64,000 nt of DNA from Owenia fusiformis (GCA_903813345.2 CAIIXF020000007.1:3291730-3355729), one strand, 5' to 3'; shown: positions 22,667 to 63,570, counted from the stretch's first letter. Notes: a model not told the origin generated them from the sequence alone. Made by a program: numbers and translations.

Positions 22667-23223
22667 GTTTTTATCCCAGGATACTAAATACATTCCTAGT
22701 TCCTAGTTGCTTTTTATAATACTAGGAAATATTGGTATTGTGGGGTAAAATTATCTATTCATAGACAACCATATTTCTCGAACATTAGAGGATATCCTCC
22801 AAATACCAAGGGTATGTGAAACTGGAAGATCTACACGAGAAACTAGGGAGATATATACATTATATCATAGGAGATCCCAACTTATAAACTAAGAGAAACG
22901 CACAAGAACAGAGAAGTTTAACCATGGGCTTTCTCATAAAAACCCATGGTTTAACAAATGAACAAGGACTGGTCATATTGAAAGATATGAAATATAGAGG
23001 AACAAGCAAGAAAAGAGTTAATAGATATAACCAGCACTGGCTCTTAGCTATATAGTGAGCTATTGTAAACACCTATTGTGTATGTTATTCAATTTGCTTA
23101 TCAATTTATCTTTAACATGTTTTACAATTGATTTTTAAAAATATCCCACATCCCATGTTAGAGGATGAGAAAACAGAACGGTGGGATGAATAGAATGAGC
23201 GTATCTGCAATATGCTTCCTAGA

Positions 23224-23488
23224 GTATCATCCTCCTAAGCAGGTGTCCAGAATCCGTACCTCCTTCTTCCCCCCTGCTATAACCAATTTGGAAACGCCCG
23301 ATTAAACTGAATCGCGTGATCTTATTATGCGCAATGACTTATACCTGTTATACATGATTTCTGTCGCAGTGTTGCGACAGCCAATCAGATTGCGAGTTCT
23401 TAATTGGGGAAATGCTAACTGCTTATCCCAGGGGGTAAAAAGAATATATTCTGGATTTTGAAGCCCTGTGATCGGAGGATGTAGAGTA
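23224..23488. mobile_element. Dispersed element, copy inverted relative to 35632-35860
   Basis: It runs from ATCCTCCTAAGCAGGTGTCC through GCCAATCAGATTGCGAGTTC to CCCTGTGATCGGAGGATGTA. The reverse complement recurs at 35.6 kb. Ends containing ATCCTCC and GGAGGAT form short terminal inverted repeats, consistent with a non-autonomous DNA transposon. Confidence 0.75.
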
Positions 23489-23673
23489 TAGGAGCCCAAT
23501 TTTTGATACTGGCATGTTAGTCCCGGGATATTTGACAATGTCCTTTTGTGGTCTTCTGTGAGTCCAGCTTTTGCATAGACCTATAGATCAAAGCCACATA
23601 ATTATTGGGTGAATTCGGCATTGTTCCCCAAACATTAAAGGAATGTGCCCAATCATCAACAGTTGTGGAATAA

Positions 23674-23813
23674 TGAGGTTAGTTTCAATAAGGGAGGGGG
23701 TAAATGATGAGGTTAGTTTCAATAAGGGAGGGGGTAAATGATTAGGTTAGTTTCAATAAGGGAGGGGGTAAATGAGGAGGTTAGTTTCAATAAGGGAGGG
23801 GGTAAATGATGAT
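23674..23813 (+). repeat. 34-bp tandem repeat, 4 copies
   Basis: The unit is about GAGGTTAGTTTCAATAAGGG then AGGGGGTAAATGAT. The copies are nearly identical, which suggests recent expansion. Confidence 0.9.
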
Positions 23814-25689
23814 TCTGTTTGTGAATAGTCTTGATTTTTAATATTAAAGTGAAAGGTAAATCAGTATTTTAAAATTGTGTTAGATGAAGGGAGGGAGGGG
23901 GTTCAAACTATAACAAAATTGACTTCGTTTTATGACTAATGTAATCATGTAATATTACAAGATGTCAATTAAAGTTATATATACATATCCTTAACTTGAT
24001 TTTTGGACACCATCCCTAACATTACAACTGAATGCTGCATAAAAAGCTAATGGATTCAAAGATATTGGAATCTTAAATATTGTTTTTTATTTTGCCAAAT
24101 TGGAAAATTGGTGATCTTATACAAAATTGGTGATCTTATACAAAATTGGTAGACCACCATGTTAAAGAGGGTGGTAAGTTTAACACAATTTATAATATCC
24201 ACTAGTGGATAAAAATGAAATCCTTCAAAAATCTTAGTATATCCTAAAAATCCATGATGTGAAGAAATATTGAAAGTACACTGATATGTCTTAACTTTTT
24301 AAACCACAGTGAAAAATAGTTATTCTAAGCATTTACAGTTTGTTTTAGGAATACATAACATGTAGTCCAAACGAGAAACGTTTTCAGTCCAAAATATTAT
24401 ATGGGATGAATATACTTGTGATAGGGATATGAAGCAGCTGATTGAGGTATATCATTATACACATTGGGCTTGGTTGATACATCATTTGAAAGCTATTCTG
24501 CTAATTGTTTTTCTTCAGTGTATACTCTCTTCTCTATTCAATTATAATTCAAATATTTGAACTTTTTGCCCAAAACCATTAAATATATATCATTTATAAA
24601 AAATACTTGTAACTCTAACATTTTGCATTCTGTTATTTAAAAAAATGCCTAATAGGGTCTATCATGGTTGTATCAATTATAAAGCTGAGATTGTGAGCAT
24701 AATGTTCTTAGTGTGCTGTATACTGAACTTTTTATATTATATGTATACTAATTCTATGTGGGGCCAGAGATATTTTTCCTCTGAGATGTGTATGAAATAC
24801 AGAATACTATTGCTCCTTATCCTTTTAATAAATATGTTAGTTCCATGATTGTAACAATTCTCAAAAAATTATTTTGTTCTCTTTTTTTATGATGTGTATT
24901 AATCATTATGTAGAAATGTAAAATACTGTATGTTCGTGTATTATGATTTTTATCATTACTTTTTGTAATTTATGTAACCACTATGTTGTATGTGTGCTAG
25001 ATATTTGGTTCTGTGAGCCAGGTAAAATGTTATTTAACTAATATTGTGAATTAAGAAATATATTGTACCTGTTATGTAGTGTTGAAATCTATCTTCTGTC
25101 ATTAATACTTTTAACAATTACATATGAACTAGTTTTATTAAACATCGTTGTCATGATGCTATGCTACAATACATTGAAGATGGTGGTGAGGGTTGGAAGG
25201 TCAATAAAGTGGACGAGTCGCATCATTAGTACTTCTACCTCCTCAGGTTTCGGGGCGCTCCGAAGTATATTGATTGGGGATGAAGTATACTTGAAGTCAT
25301 CAGAAATTATAAAAAGCAAAATAAAGCTCCCAAGAAATAAATTTACCCCAAAGGTCATATGATTATTATATGCACCATTAGATTTGGAAATCCTTTAGAC
25401 ATGTTAGAGCAATGAATTTAAATGTAAATAAAGTTATTATTAAATTAAATAAACATACTATTGTGGTACTCTCAAACAGACCTGCCTACCTCCCGTAAAT
25501 TTTTGTTTTTCCCAGTTAAAAAGGAATGTTTTTGAAAATCTGTTTTTTACTGTGAAAAAAGCCATACAATCTACCATATTTTTGCTGAAATCTCCCATAA
25601 ATCTACTTTGTTTTTCGTTGTTTTTGCTGAAATTTAGCATATTTTTTTCAAGAAATTTGACAAGTCTGTGACCTTGATCCAAATATTAA

Positions 25690-26330
25690 GCATCAAAACT
25701 CAGTCTATAATCAACCCGCCACAACCAGACAAACAACTACGTCGACACAACCAACTGTCGAACTAACACATCCCAATCAGTTACAACCCAATTATAAACC
25801 AACAGATCCAAACCGTACAGCCAACAAAACCAAACTCAACATTACCCTAATTAAACTAACACAACACCAATCGATCATAACACGACCAGGCACATTCTAA
25901 CTCACAAGGGATAAAACCAAACCATTAAACACAATCAGGCACAACCTATAAAACACAACCCTTTGAAACAGTGATATCAATATACCAAACTTACTTTCTT
26001 GAACTTGAGAAAACATCATTCACCCAACACAATCAGGCACAACTCACCATTCCAACCAGGGTACCATAACCACAACATAACACAACCCATTGTCATTGGA
26101 TGTGCCTAGTTGTATTATTTTAGTTGGGTTATACCTTATTGTGTTTTTGATTTGACAATGGGTTGTGTTTTGTTGTGATTGTGTGATGCTGGTTGAGTTG
26201 GAGGTTGTGCCAAATCGTGTGAGGTGTCGGGTTGTGCTGGATTGTGTTTTGTGATTGATCTGTCATCGGACAAATACATGGTGTCTTTGTATTATGTTGG
26301 TCCTGAGTTATCATGCTTACTGGCATAACA
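25690..26330. repeat. CA-rich block followed by its TG-rich counterpart
   Basis: About 400 bases rich in ACAACC/CACAACC words are followed from about 26095 by about 230 bases rich in GGTTGTG words. ACAACCCATTGTCA (about 26083) and TGACAATGGGTTGTG (about 26153) are inverted matches around a short centre. No gene. A degenerate satellite with an inversion point fits. Confidence 0.55.
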
Positions 26331-27829
26331 AAAAATATAATTACATACTAACTGCTTATAAGACAATACACTGTGTTTAAAGGAGGACGAAGAAAACAAT
26401 TTTTCATCAGATGTTAAAAACATGCAAGATATTTTCCATAATACTGTTGTATCCACTGTCATAGTCAGACTACATGGACTATGATTGAAATTATCACCTA
26501 CCTATCCCCGGGAAGTATTTGAATTACACTGGACGAACCATCAGACGGATGTTTGGAAAAAATCACGTCGACTTCCTTTCATTGTATTCTATCAAAAGCA
26601 TGGATTTTAGCTATATATATGGATTATAGGCATTATAAAATCAAGTCGACCATCTTATGGATAGAATGGCGTCCCAATCGATGTCTTCAATGCAATCAGT
26701 GCCGCTCAGGACGGGTTAGTAATCAGTATTTCAATTCCATAATTTTTTCAGATTTTTTAATTTCAATCACTCTAAAATGACTGAATTAATTAGTCTTTAG
26801 TCCTACTTGGCATCACCCAGATTGCATATAATTGTAGTTTTACAGTAGCTCGTGTAAAAAGGAAATATATCTCATAGATAAATGAGATACATAAATTCTG
26901 AAGGCCATTATTTCACTTTTTCTCTGAATCAAATAAAAGATTTTGACAATGAATGCGGCTTTCACTAAGTTACCTACCAGTATATAGTCATACCTCTAAC
27001 TTTACCAGTTTTGTTTTGTCAAGCATCCATAAGCACATTGAAGTGTTGAATACTTTTTTCAACTTTCCATTTCTCCCTGGTGATGCAGATGAAGTAGGTT
27101 GTCATTTATCGTATCCTACCGACCACTTTAGATTGAGGTTGTACGCCCATATTATTAGTAAGCCTGTCTTTCTACAATGTCGGAGAATGAACTACGCATT
27201 GCACTATTAAATGACCTACCTCGATACAAGAATGAAGAGATTTTCGTTTTTGATAGCAATGTATTTGCGTGTAATATTTAACTTATTTCAACCGTCAAAT
27301 TCCTCCATTCAGTTCCCGGCATGCACCAGTCATAAGGGAAATCCCTGGGGAATTCCCCTTGATTGTGTTTGGAGTGAATTTGCAACCATCTGGTACGCGT
27401 ACCCAGCGTACCGATCGGCACTACGCCTATGGTAGTACACAGGAATTTAGACTAAGTAGTGCACTATTGATGAGGGTAGAGGACCTTGTATCTTCTAGAC
27501 AAATACCAACATGAGTCGTCTACTGTATAAGTTTAACAATACAGTGAGACCTGCTGCTAATGCTCTAATATTGAGACCAAATTATCGAAGAATCCCTGAA
27601 CTACAAAATGTAAAATCAATGAACCAAGAATCGAATTTCACATGTGTTTGGTGATTTTTCCTAATGAGACTTCCGGAACTTAGGAAATAATTCCTACCTA
27701 TAATTAATTTTCACACTCAATTTATTTTCTTGGATTGCTTATGCTTCATGGTACCCTTTGCATTAGTTTGACTTCACTTCTTAAAAGAGAGCTTCATCTT
27801 CACTCTTTCAAACTAAAATAAACCTGTGA

Positions 27830-28168
27830 ACTCACCGCGCCAATCAGTGTTCGTCGGCTAAATTTGACCGACGTTCTATATATGGTCATTCCTTCTGACG
27901 TCATCGTTGAACCCGGAATTGACCAATGACATGGGCATATTTAATTAGAACGCATTTGGCGTATGTTTCTTCAACCTCGCTGAATGGTGGAAGAAAGGTC
28001 AGCGCATAGGTCAGAAGTGATTTATTACCCAAACTGTCACCGTACCCATCGTGGGGGCGGGGCTACTAAACTGTAATATGGTCTCTACTAGGCAGAGTGT
28101 AGATTAACTAGACTCTGCACGCAGGGTAGCTTCATGGTTGACTAAACTTAAAGCTGATACAATTAAAG
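27830..28168 (+). promoter_or_regulatory. Possible CDK14 promoter and leader exon
   Basis: Upstream of the first coding exon are CCAAT-like boxes (GCCAATCAG near 27839 and ACCAATGAC near 27921), a TATATATGG near 27878 and a GC box (GGGGGCGGGGC) near 28052. An AAG|GTATGAG donor at 28168 could end a non-coding leader exon that splices to 29909. Near 28095 GCAGAGT and ACTCTGC form a short hairpin. This is all inferred from motifs. Confidence 0.28.
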
Positions 28169-29700
28169 GTATGAGTGAAAGTAGCATTCGATTTCAAAAT
28201 CTTATTTTTTAATTTGATTGATACAGAGAGAAAAATGTAAAATGGAATTGATAAATGGCTTTCAGCTTTGAAGGTGTTCTAAAAGCAGAGGGTGTCATTA
28301 TTTCACTTAAGGAACTTTTTATTTTGGGATGACTGACATTTCCCTATTCAAATTGGTTGGTCTTGAGATATATAAAACATTTATATGTCTCTGGTTGGTT
28401 GATTTTGATTGAGCTCAACACTTATAAGTTTCAGGTAGAAAACATCTTATTACACTCATGACGGAGATTTCACCTGTTACATTACCCACCTTGTTAACCT
28501 ATGTGTAATGATTAACAAATAACAATGGACATCGGGTAATTTTAGTCATTATGACTCAACAGTTTCAAATCTACAAGAGTATCTAGGTATTTGTCATATC
28601 TTGCATCTAATCTCATGCATCTGCATATCTGATATATCTGATTTAAATAAGGCCACATAAAGCACTTGAAAGTCCCTTAAGAAAAACATATAAATCTTCT
28701 AGGAAATGAATGTTTTGGATTTTACAAACATTGATGCAACTTCTTTCAAAATTGAGCTAGAAGATTAAAAAAAGCATTTGAAGCTCCTTTCTTTCTCTTT
28801 CTCCTGATTTATTTATATTGTTTATGAGGGGGGGACATGAAATATGAAAAATGTGTCTAAATACAGGTTGGCCCAAGAGTAAAGTCATACCTACTTTACC
28901 TTTTGAAGGATTTGTCAGAATCATTTTTCAAATTTTACCACGATGATTACATTTAAACTTCTTAAAGCTAATAATTCTTAATGTTCATTATATTGTTCTC
29001 TTATTATGAAGTCTTAATTATATCAATGGTTAGAACAATTGATTTAGGAATTAGGAAGTTTCTGTTAATGCCCACCCCCCCCCCCCCCTCCCGCGACTGA
29101 TTATTGAGAACTTATAAAACAGGTGCTTTAATCTTGGGTTACCCTGTAAGTGGATGTAAATCTTGGTATGAGTCCCAGTGACCTAGTATTTCATTCCAAG
29201 GCAATTTTGGATGTGTGTTTAGAATTCAACTACATCTTGAGTGTAATCTCCTTGCATTAGGTTTAGAATATACAGAAAAAATATGTCACAAATTTTCGTT
29301 TTTATGCTTTCTTTGTTTCACTTTACAAAAAGTAGATTAGAAAAAGTATATTCAAAACAACAAAGAATGACTAGCACCAAGTATTGCAAAAATGTGTACT
29401 TATTATATGTCCCAAATTAAATGTGGAATGTTACTGTTCAGTTAACATGATTCATTTTTTACATTTTGTTTATTTGTGTACATGGAAGAACTAGTTCCCT
29501 AAAAATAAATGCTATATCTATCTATGGAAAGTTCAATACAAAGGAGGCACAGGTATCACAATTGTTATATATAGATCTGTCCGCATTTTTATCAAAAAAA
29601 ACAGTTCCATTGTTATAGCTCTTCATCTACCTCCAAAGTCCTCTTGTCTGTCCATGTTTGTACATCTAAATACCTTTAAAATGAAGCTGTTGATACAGTT

Positions 29701-29798
29701 CACTGGCGGATCCAGAAGCTAACAAGGGGGGGGGTACATTTCAATCAGAAATTTTTGGGGGAAAATTAAGCCCCCCCTTCCCCCCTGGATTCACCAGC
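29701..29798. mobile_element. Short palindromic element, CACTGGCGGATCCAG ends
   Basis: CACTGGCGGATCCAG at the left is matched inversely by CTGGATTCACCAGCG at the right, with G-run and C-run tracts inside. Ends of this type (CAGTGGCG...CCAGG) are widespread in invertebrate non-autonomous DNA transposons. Single-ended relatives lie near 480 and 35233. Confidence 0.6.
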
Positions 29799-29928
29799 GT
29801 AGTTCCATTGCAAAATATAGTTTGCTGCTTCATAATGCCAACCTTATATAACAGTGCACCTGTAAAGTGGTAAGAATAATTAAATGTTGTTTATTTATTT
29901 TGTTGCAGGACGTGATAAAGGAGCATCA

Positions 29929-57736
<27,808 letters not shown>

Positions 57737-57774
57737 ATACTGTAGGTCATTCAAAACTATAGTCTTGTAAACCA

Positions 57775-57780
57775 AATAAA
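57775..57780 (+). terminator. Candidate CDK14 poly(A) signal
   Basis: AATAAA lies 38 nt after the stop codon. Its use would give a very short 3' UTR. If it is bypassed, the UTR would run through the 51-bp repeats that follow. Confidence 0.35.
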
Positions 57781-58390
57781 CAAATCAGCTTTAGAGTTCC
57801 TTGCCATATAGAAATTGTAGTCTCGTAAAAGCATATGGATTAGCCAGCTAGGAGTAAATCTGCCCTAAAGCCTTGTATAAGCATATGGGATAGCCACCTA
57901 TGGCACCTAGGGTGTAAATCTGCTCCTTAGCCTTGTCAAAGCATATGGAATAGCAACCTAGGGTGTAAATCTGTTCCTAAGCCTTGTGAAAGCATATGGA
58001 TTAACCAGCTAGGGAGTAAATCTGCTCCTAAGCTTAGTAAAAGCATATGGATTAAACAGCTAGGGTCCTTGTAAATGCATATGGATTATCCAGCTTGGAT
58101 GTACATCTGCCCATAAGCCTTATAAAAGCATTTGGATTAGCCACCTAGGGTGTACATCTGCCCCAAAGCATTGTAAAAGCATATGGAATGGCCACCTAGG
58201 GTGTAAATCTGCCCTAAAGCCTTGTAAAAGCATATGGAATGGCCACCTAGGGTGTAAATCTGCCCTAAAGCCTTGTAAAAGCATATGGAATGGCCACCTA
58301 GGGGGTAAATCTGCCCCTAAGCATTGAAAAAGCATATGGATTAGCCAGCTAGGATGTATAATCTGCCCTAAAGCCTCGTAAAAAAATGGA
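57781..58390 (+). repeat. 51-bp degenerate tandem repeat after CDK14
   Basis: The unit is about AGCCTTGTAAAAGCATATGG, AATGGCCACCTAGGGTGTAA, ATCTGCCCTAA. There are about a dozen copies, the most regular at 58150-58330. The period of 51 keeps a minus-strand frame open, which is not a gene. It starts about 45 nt after the kinase stop and may be transcribed as 3' UTR. Confidence 0.85.
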
Positions 58391-61300
58391 TTAGCCAGCT
58401 CGGAAGTCCTTATACAGTTAATAAAGTCATGAAGTCTTGTAAATATATACATGTATGTATGAATTCAGGACATTAGAGACAATTCAATATATGATTGATG
58501 CATGTTGAAAGTAGGAATGATTTTGGATGCCAACATTTTGAGAGATTTACACATGCGCATACAGGTGTTTGATTCCTGTAAATGATTTAAACATGCATAA
58601 TGCAATGGGTATTAAGATTTTGTCAGCCCTCATGCATTCTTCAGTGTCCATTTGGTCCATTTAATGATCTTATAAAACACTGGCTCAATGGTCTCTCTGT
58701 ATATATGGCATATATACATAATGTTTAAGTATAATAGATTCTATATCTAACTTTTGGCATGATGAATAATAACCACTTATACAGTGTAATATGGATATTA
58801 TCAGAAAATATATGAATAGGAGATTTTTACTGACATTAAGAGAGAAACAACTAGAAAAGAATAAGTTATAGAGAAACGACTAACTGTAAGCCTGGAAAGC
58901 TAAAGTAAATAAAGGCATACCAGTATGATTAACACAGTGAGATACGCTTGGCCAGTGTAGTTTATGATAATGTTTATGTTCATGAGATACTTAAAAGACC
59001 ACTAGTCAGGGAAACATTTTGTTATTTTTATTTTATTTAGTTAAACTCTTTATACGCACTGCTTGCCGTAAGCATTTTTTATTTATTTGTAACATATTAG
59101 TAATCGTAGTTTTACTTGATAAAGATATTTCATTTTGTATAAGTTCGTGGAGTGAAAACACGGTGCAATGTGCAGTAAGATACACTGGGATTTAAAATGA
59201 ACAAATAGATGGAGCTATAATACAATGAAAATTTTTTTTAAATGAACAAATAGATGGCGCTTTAATACAATGAGCATTTTTTTAAATGAACAAATAGATA
59301 GAGCTATAATACAATGAAACATGGGTTATAGGATTTGACTGATTAACACTTTGATGACCATTTATGTTCAGATCAAATTTTCTTTCTTCTTTTCTCCTAA
59401 ACTTTTCTTTTATTTTATTGATTCCAATACTTTTTTATAGTTAAACCAGGGGGTATTACTATTATAGTATTTTATACCTGCCTGGTATGAAAAACTAGGG
59501 TCACATGATATGGGACATTCTGACTTGATTTAGAAGGCAAGTCCCATCAAATGTAGCATCTTTTGGCATATATGGAACCATATTGAACACACTGTACATA
59601 TATCTATTTTGTGTAATGCTCATGCATAAGCAATTACTTTTGTTATCATCGATGTATGAAAACATAAAAGGTATATTATAAAACAAATAAAATTATTATA
59701 CCCTCATAATGTATGATAATTATCAAACTTTCCTCAAAATCATTCAGGTAGTTTGTCAAAAAATGTGACTGACTTTCTGTGACCTCTAAGGTGACCTTTG
59801 ATCTAGGTTCAAATTTATAATCTGTTCTTTGGCCTATGACCTTGACCCCAACAACCAGATGATCAATGAATTGAAAATAAGTGAATAAATAGTCCCTTGG
59901 GCTATTTTAAACTATTTTGTACTACATCAGGGGTACCGAACATTATTTCCAATAAATGGTCTGTTCATGTGTCACCCAAAGGTGGCGCTGATAAGCAATA
60001 TATAGATGAAAAAATAATTTAAAGTGATATTATTACAGTGGTTTAGATTTGTAATAAATCCTGTATAAGGGGCTAATGTAAAAGAGTCTCTTCCCTGCAG
60101 AACATATGACAGTGGAATCTCATATTTCTCATATCTCATATTTCTTTCAATAAATATTATTCTAGATGTGCATGCTACTTTAGATCTTTGATATACACCT
60201 ATTTAACATGGGTTCCAAAATGTAATGTGAATTTTGCATTAAGTTACCATTATTTTTTCAATATATGCTGCTATATAGCCAATTTTCTAATGTTTACGAT
60301 TGTCTTCATGCAATACAGGGTGACTCAAAAAATGTTCCCCTCTAATTTTGGAATAACCTTCTCAAATATGATGTATTTGTGATTGAGAATTAATAACCTA
60401 TTGCCATTCAAAGATGGCTTTATCAAGGGTTATTGAGGGAGGTAGTCATCGTGGAATGGAATCTTGAATTCAATATGGCCACCCTTGTCAGGATTATTTA
60501 GCAATTTTAAAATTACCAAAACCAATAATATGTATAACAGTAATTGAAATGAGTAGTCATTGACTGTGTATACAAACTTACCACATCTTACCTTAAATTA
60601 CCTTAAATTACCTTTTATTGTGAAACAGTTACCATTGACAACATGCTGAGGTTTACAGACTGTTATGATCCATTTAGTGTAATGAAAATCCTAAGTATAT
60701 TTTAACAGAGTTCCTACTGGTTCCTACCACATGTTATAGAAGGATTTTGAATTTGGCTGAAAATGCCAAGAACTTGATTTTGAAATGTCAAAATATGTCA
60801 AAGAAGTCGTGCAGTTTTGAGGAAATGATTTCATTGCAAGATAAGTGTATTTAGTAAATGTAAATATGCTCATTAAATGTTTTGTGAATGACAGAGCTTT
60901 CTCCATGTTAAGTGTAATGTGTAGAAGGTTAGCTATGACTAAACTACAGGGTGATAAAAAATGGAAACCCTTGTGCTCTTTTCCTCATATCTTTGTCATT
61001 TTTGGAAATAACTCCCTGATATTTTACACATTTGTACATCATTCATTTCCCTACCAGCATATCATATTTCATGATGATATGACTGATAGTCACAATGTTG
61101 CAGCACTTCAAAGAACATACTTCAGTTGATTCTATTGCGCTGTATGCAAATAGTAAACCTACAAACCTCATCCAAAATGTCCTTCCCTAACTTCTACCTG
61201 TGGGGATATGGCAAAGATGGAGTGTATAAAAATGACCTCAGGACAATTTCAGACCTCAAAAGTTAAATCATTTGTGTCATTCAGGCCATACCTGCCGAGG

Positions 61301-61774
61301 AGTGCATTCAGGTCATTGACAACTGTGCAGGTTTGCCTATAGCATGATGATGGCCAAACTGAAACATGTTGATCAAAGTGGTGTAACATTGTGACTATCA
61401 GTCTGATGGCCATGAAATATGGTAGGGTGGTAGGAAATCAATGACAAAGATATGAGAAAAATGCAGGGTTTCCATTTTTTGACCAACCAGTAGCATGAAA
61501 TTCTGTTTCCAAAAGCTGCTAGGAACCCATGTGTATAAATTGTGATTTGTGTGAATTTTACACTACATTGTTCAATAAAGTCTTAATATTTGCTAAATGT
61601 TTCTCATGTTTTGTTGTTCAAGGCTTTTTAGTATTGAAGGGATAGATTTAAGCCACATGTACTTTATAACAGTATTGCAGGTTGTCTTCATGGACATTAG
61701 ACAATGTACTTTTAAAAAACTACCAAAATACAAATTCATGAATACAGTAAGGACATAAAACATAAGCTGAACAT
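58391..61774. other. Intergenic region downstream of CDK14
   Basis: No gene recognised. It includes three ~56-bp repeats at about 59195-59325 (AAATGAACAAATAGATGGAG, CTATAATACAATGA), a CAGGGTGACTCAAAAAATG transposon end at about 60316, and the deleted mariner-like element at 60.9-61.5 kb. Confidence 0.55.
60945..61500 (+). mobile_element. Deleted mariner-like element with long inverted ends and transposase remnant
   Basis: The left end CAGGGTGATAAAAAATGGAA and following bases (…CTCATATCTTTGTCATTTTT, TCATGATGATATGACTGATA) are mirrored at the right end (…TATCAGTCTGATGGCCATGA, CAATGACAAAGATATGAGAA, GGTTTCCATTTTTTGA). The inverted arms are about 130-160 bp. Between them 61180-61332 reads SFPNFYLWGYGKDGVYKNDL, RTISDLKS*, then IPAEECIQVIDNC, a transposase C-terminus with one stop. 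The main catalytic part is deleted. Confidence 0.65.
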
Positions 61775-62560
61775 AATGTACCTCATTTACACACAGTGAG
61801 GCTATTAAGAACTGAAGGCAATGCACCTCACAATTTGCAAAGACACAGACTGACCATTATGAGCTAAACACAATGCACCTTATTTACACACAGAGGGACC
61901 ATATATAACTGAACACAATGCACCTCCTAAAGACAAAGGTTGACCAATAAGAGCTGAACACAATGCACCTCCTAAAGACAAAGGTTGACCAATAAGAGCT
62001 GAACACAATGCACCTCCTAAAGACAAAGGTTGACCAATAAGAGCTGAACACAATGCACCTCAAAAAGACAAAGGTTGACCAATAAGAGCTGAACACAATG
62101 CACCTCCTAAAGACAAAGGTTGACCAATAAGAGCTGAACACAATGCACCTCATAAAGACAAAGGTTGACCAATAAGAGCTGAACACAATGCACCTCATAA
62201 AGACAAAGGTTGACCAATAAGAGCTGAACACAATGCACCTCATAAAGACAAAGGTTGACCAATAAGAGCTGAACACAATTCACCTCATAAAGACAAAGGT
62301 TGACCAATAAGAGCTGAACACAATTCACCTCATAAAGACAAAGGTTGACCAATAAGAGCTGAACACAATGCACCTCATAAAGACAAAGGTTGACCAATAA
62401 GAGCTGAACACAATTCACCTCATAAAGACAAAGGTTGACCATTAGAAGCTGGACACAATGTACCTCATAAATAAATAGTGAACAATAAGAGCTGAACACA
62501 ATGCACCTCATGAAGACAAAGGTTGACCATTAGAAGCTGGACACAATGTACCTCATAAAC
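61775..62560 (+). repeat. 45-bp minisatellite, about 16 copies
   Basis: The unit is about CATAAAGACAAAGGTTGACC, AATAAGAGCTGAACACAATG, CACCT. The central copies are almost identical and the flanks degenerate. As 45 is a multiple of 3, two long minus-strand frames run through it (FSSYWSTFVFMRCIV repeats). They reflect the repeat, not a protein. Confidence 0.92.
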
Positions 62561-63570
62561 GCATGTATCATTCATTAAAATGGACATGTTGAATGCGGGG
62601 AATGATATTTGGCAGTTTGTAATTAGAGTTGGAGTTTGTTTCTTTATAATTGGTTTCTTTTTTCTGTTACAAAGAGTTTCTTTAGTATTGTTTTATTTCC
62701 CCTTCAGCTGTTTTGTTTGCGTAGATTTTATACGACTTAGCATTGAATTCAGCTGATTTATATAACCGTAAATTCGATTTAATTAAAGCACCAAAACTAG
62801 AAGGCATCATTCCCCAAAAATCAGAATCGTTGTCTAAAACACTGCCCTATATACCTATAAACTCGGATTTCTTGTGTCAAAGAACTTATATGGAAAAGTC
62901 TGTATCAAATGTAAAAATACTTCAACGTCAATTATCCTACGCCGGCGTTGGCTTTCTTTGTGACTAATTCAATCATACGAATATTACTAAGAGTCATTTT
63001 CCCCACTTTCGACCCATTATCAATTAGTTTCCTAATGACATAAGTATTCATTTCTTTCTTAAAGCATATTTCTATGTAGTTTATGACCTTAAGCAATATT
63101 CGCCTCTTCTTTGAATAATTTTATGTTGGTAACTTGTGTGTTAAAGGGCTACTTGATGTGCAAACTTACGTTCTATAGTAGGCGCAACTCATTCCAGAAA
63201 TTGAAACCGCAAATATAAGCGAGAGACAATCGAGGGCATAGTAAACGTCGAACGTGAATCAGGATTCATATCTCGTTGCGTAAATTAAAGTTAACGATTA
63301 TAAACTCTGTAAGAATCCATAGAATACAAAAGGGCGGAAAATGCGTGGACAATAGATAAGATTGCGAACACCAGTCGAGGCAACAGCGACGGGTACTTCA
63401 GAACAGCAGGTCAGGTCATCGAACATTGCTATGCAGTAGTTTAGAGATGAAGTGATTACTTCTATCGACCACACATACATCATCAGAAGTTAATTCATTG
63501 ACAATAAAAACTCGAGGAATCAATTGCAATATAACGTACTTTTAATTAAGTCAAGCAGACATTCACGGCA
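62561..63570. other. Region upstream of the peptide-precursor frame
   Basis: It is unique-looking and less repetitive than the DNA to the left. A polypyrimidine tract with CCCCTTCAG ends near 62707, and a 74-codon non-ATG frame at 62743-62967 follows; I recognise no homology. A weak TATA-like CAATATAACG lies about 40 nt before the precursor ATG. It could be promoter and 5' UTR of the gene at 63571. Confidence 0.4.

Larger units (their letters stand above)
21554..27829. other. Intergenic region between GPD2 and CDK14
   Basis: No gene recognised. It holds a CAGTAAACCTGT-ended inverted-repeat element, a 34-bp tandem repeat, one copy of a foldback family that recurs inverted at 35.6 kb, and a strand-asymmetric CA-rich/TG-rich pair near 25.7-26.3 kb. 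Open frames at 24645 and 25063 look like chance in AT-rich DNA. Confidence 0.55.

Noticed and set aside
58120-58452. Minus-strand frame PRWPFHMLLQGFRADLH
   Set aside because: It is the 51-bp tandem repeat read backwards.
61884-62511. Two minus-strand repetitive frames (FSSYWSTFVFMRCIV and VHCVQLLLVNLCLYE)
   Set aside because: They are the 45-bp minisatellite read in two frames. The period keeps both open at once, and there is no start context or splice support.
62743-62967. 74-codon non-ATG frame upstream of the peptide precursor
   Set aside because: A pyrimidine-rich acceptor precedes it, but the frame ends in a stop, does not join the precursor frame, and shows no motif.
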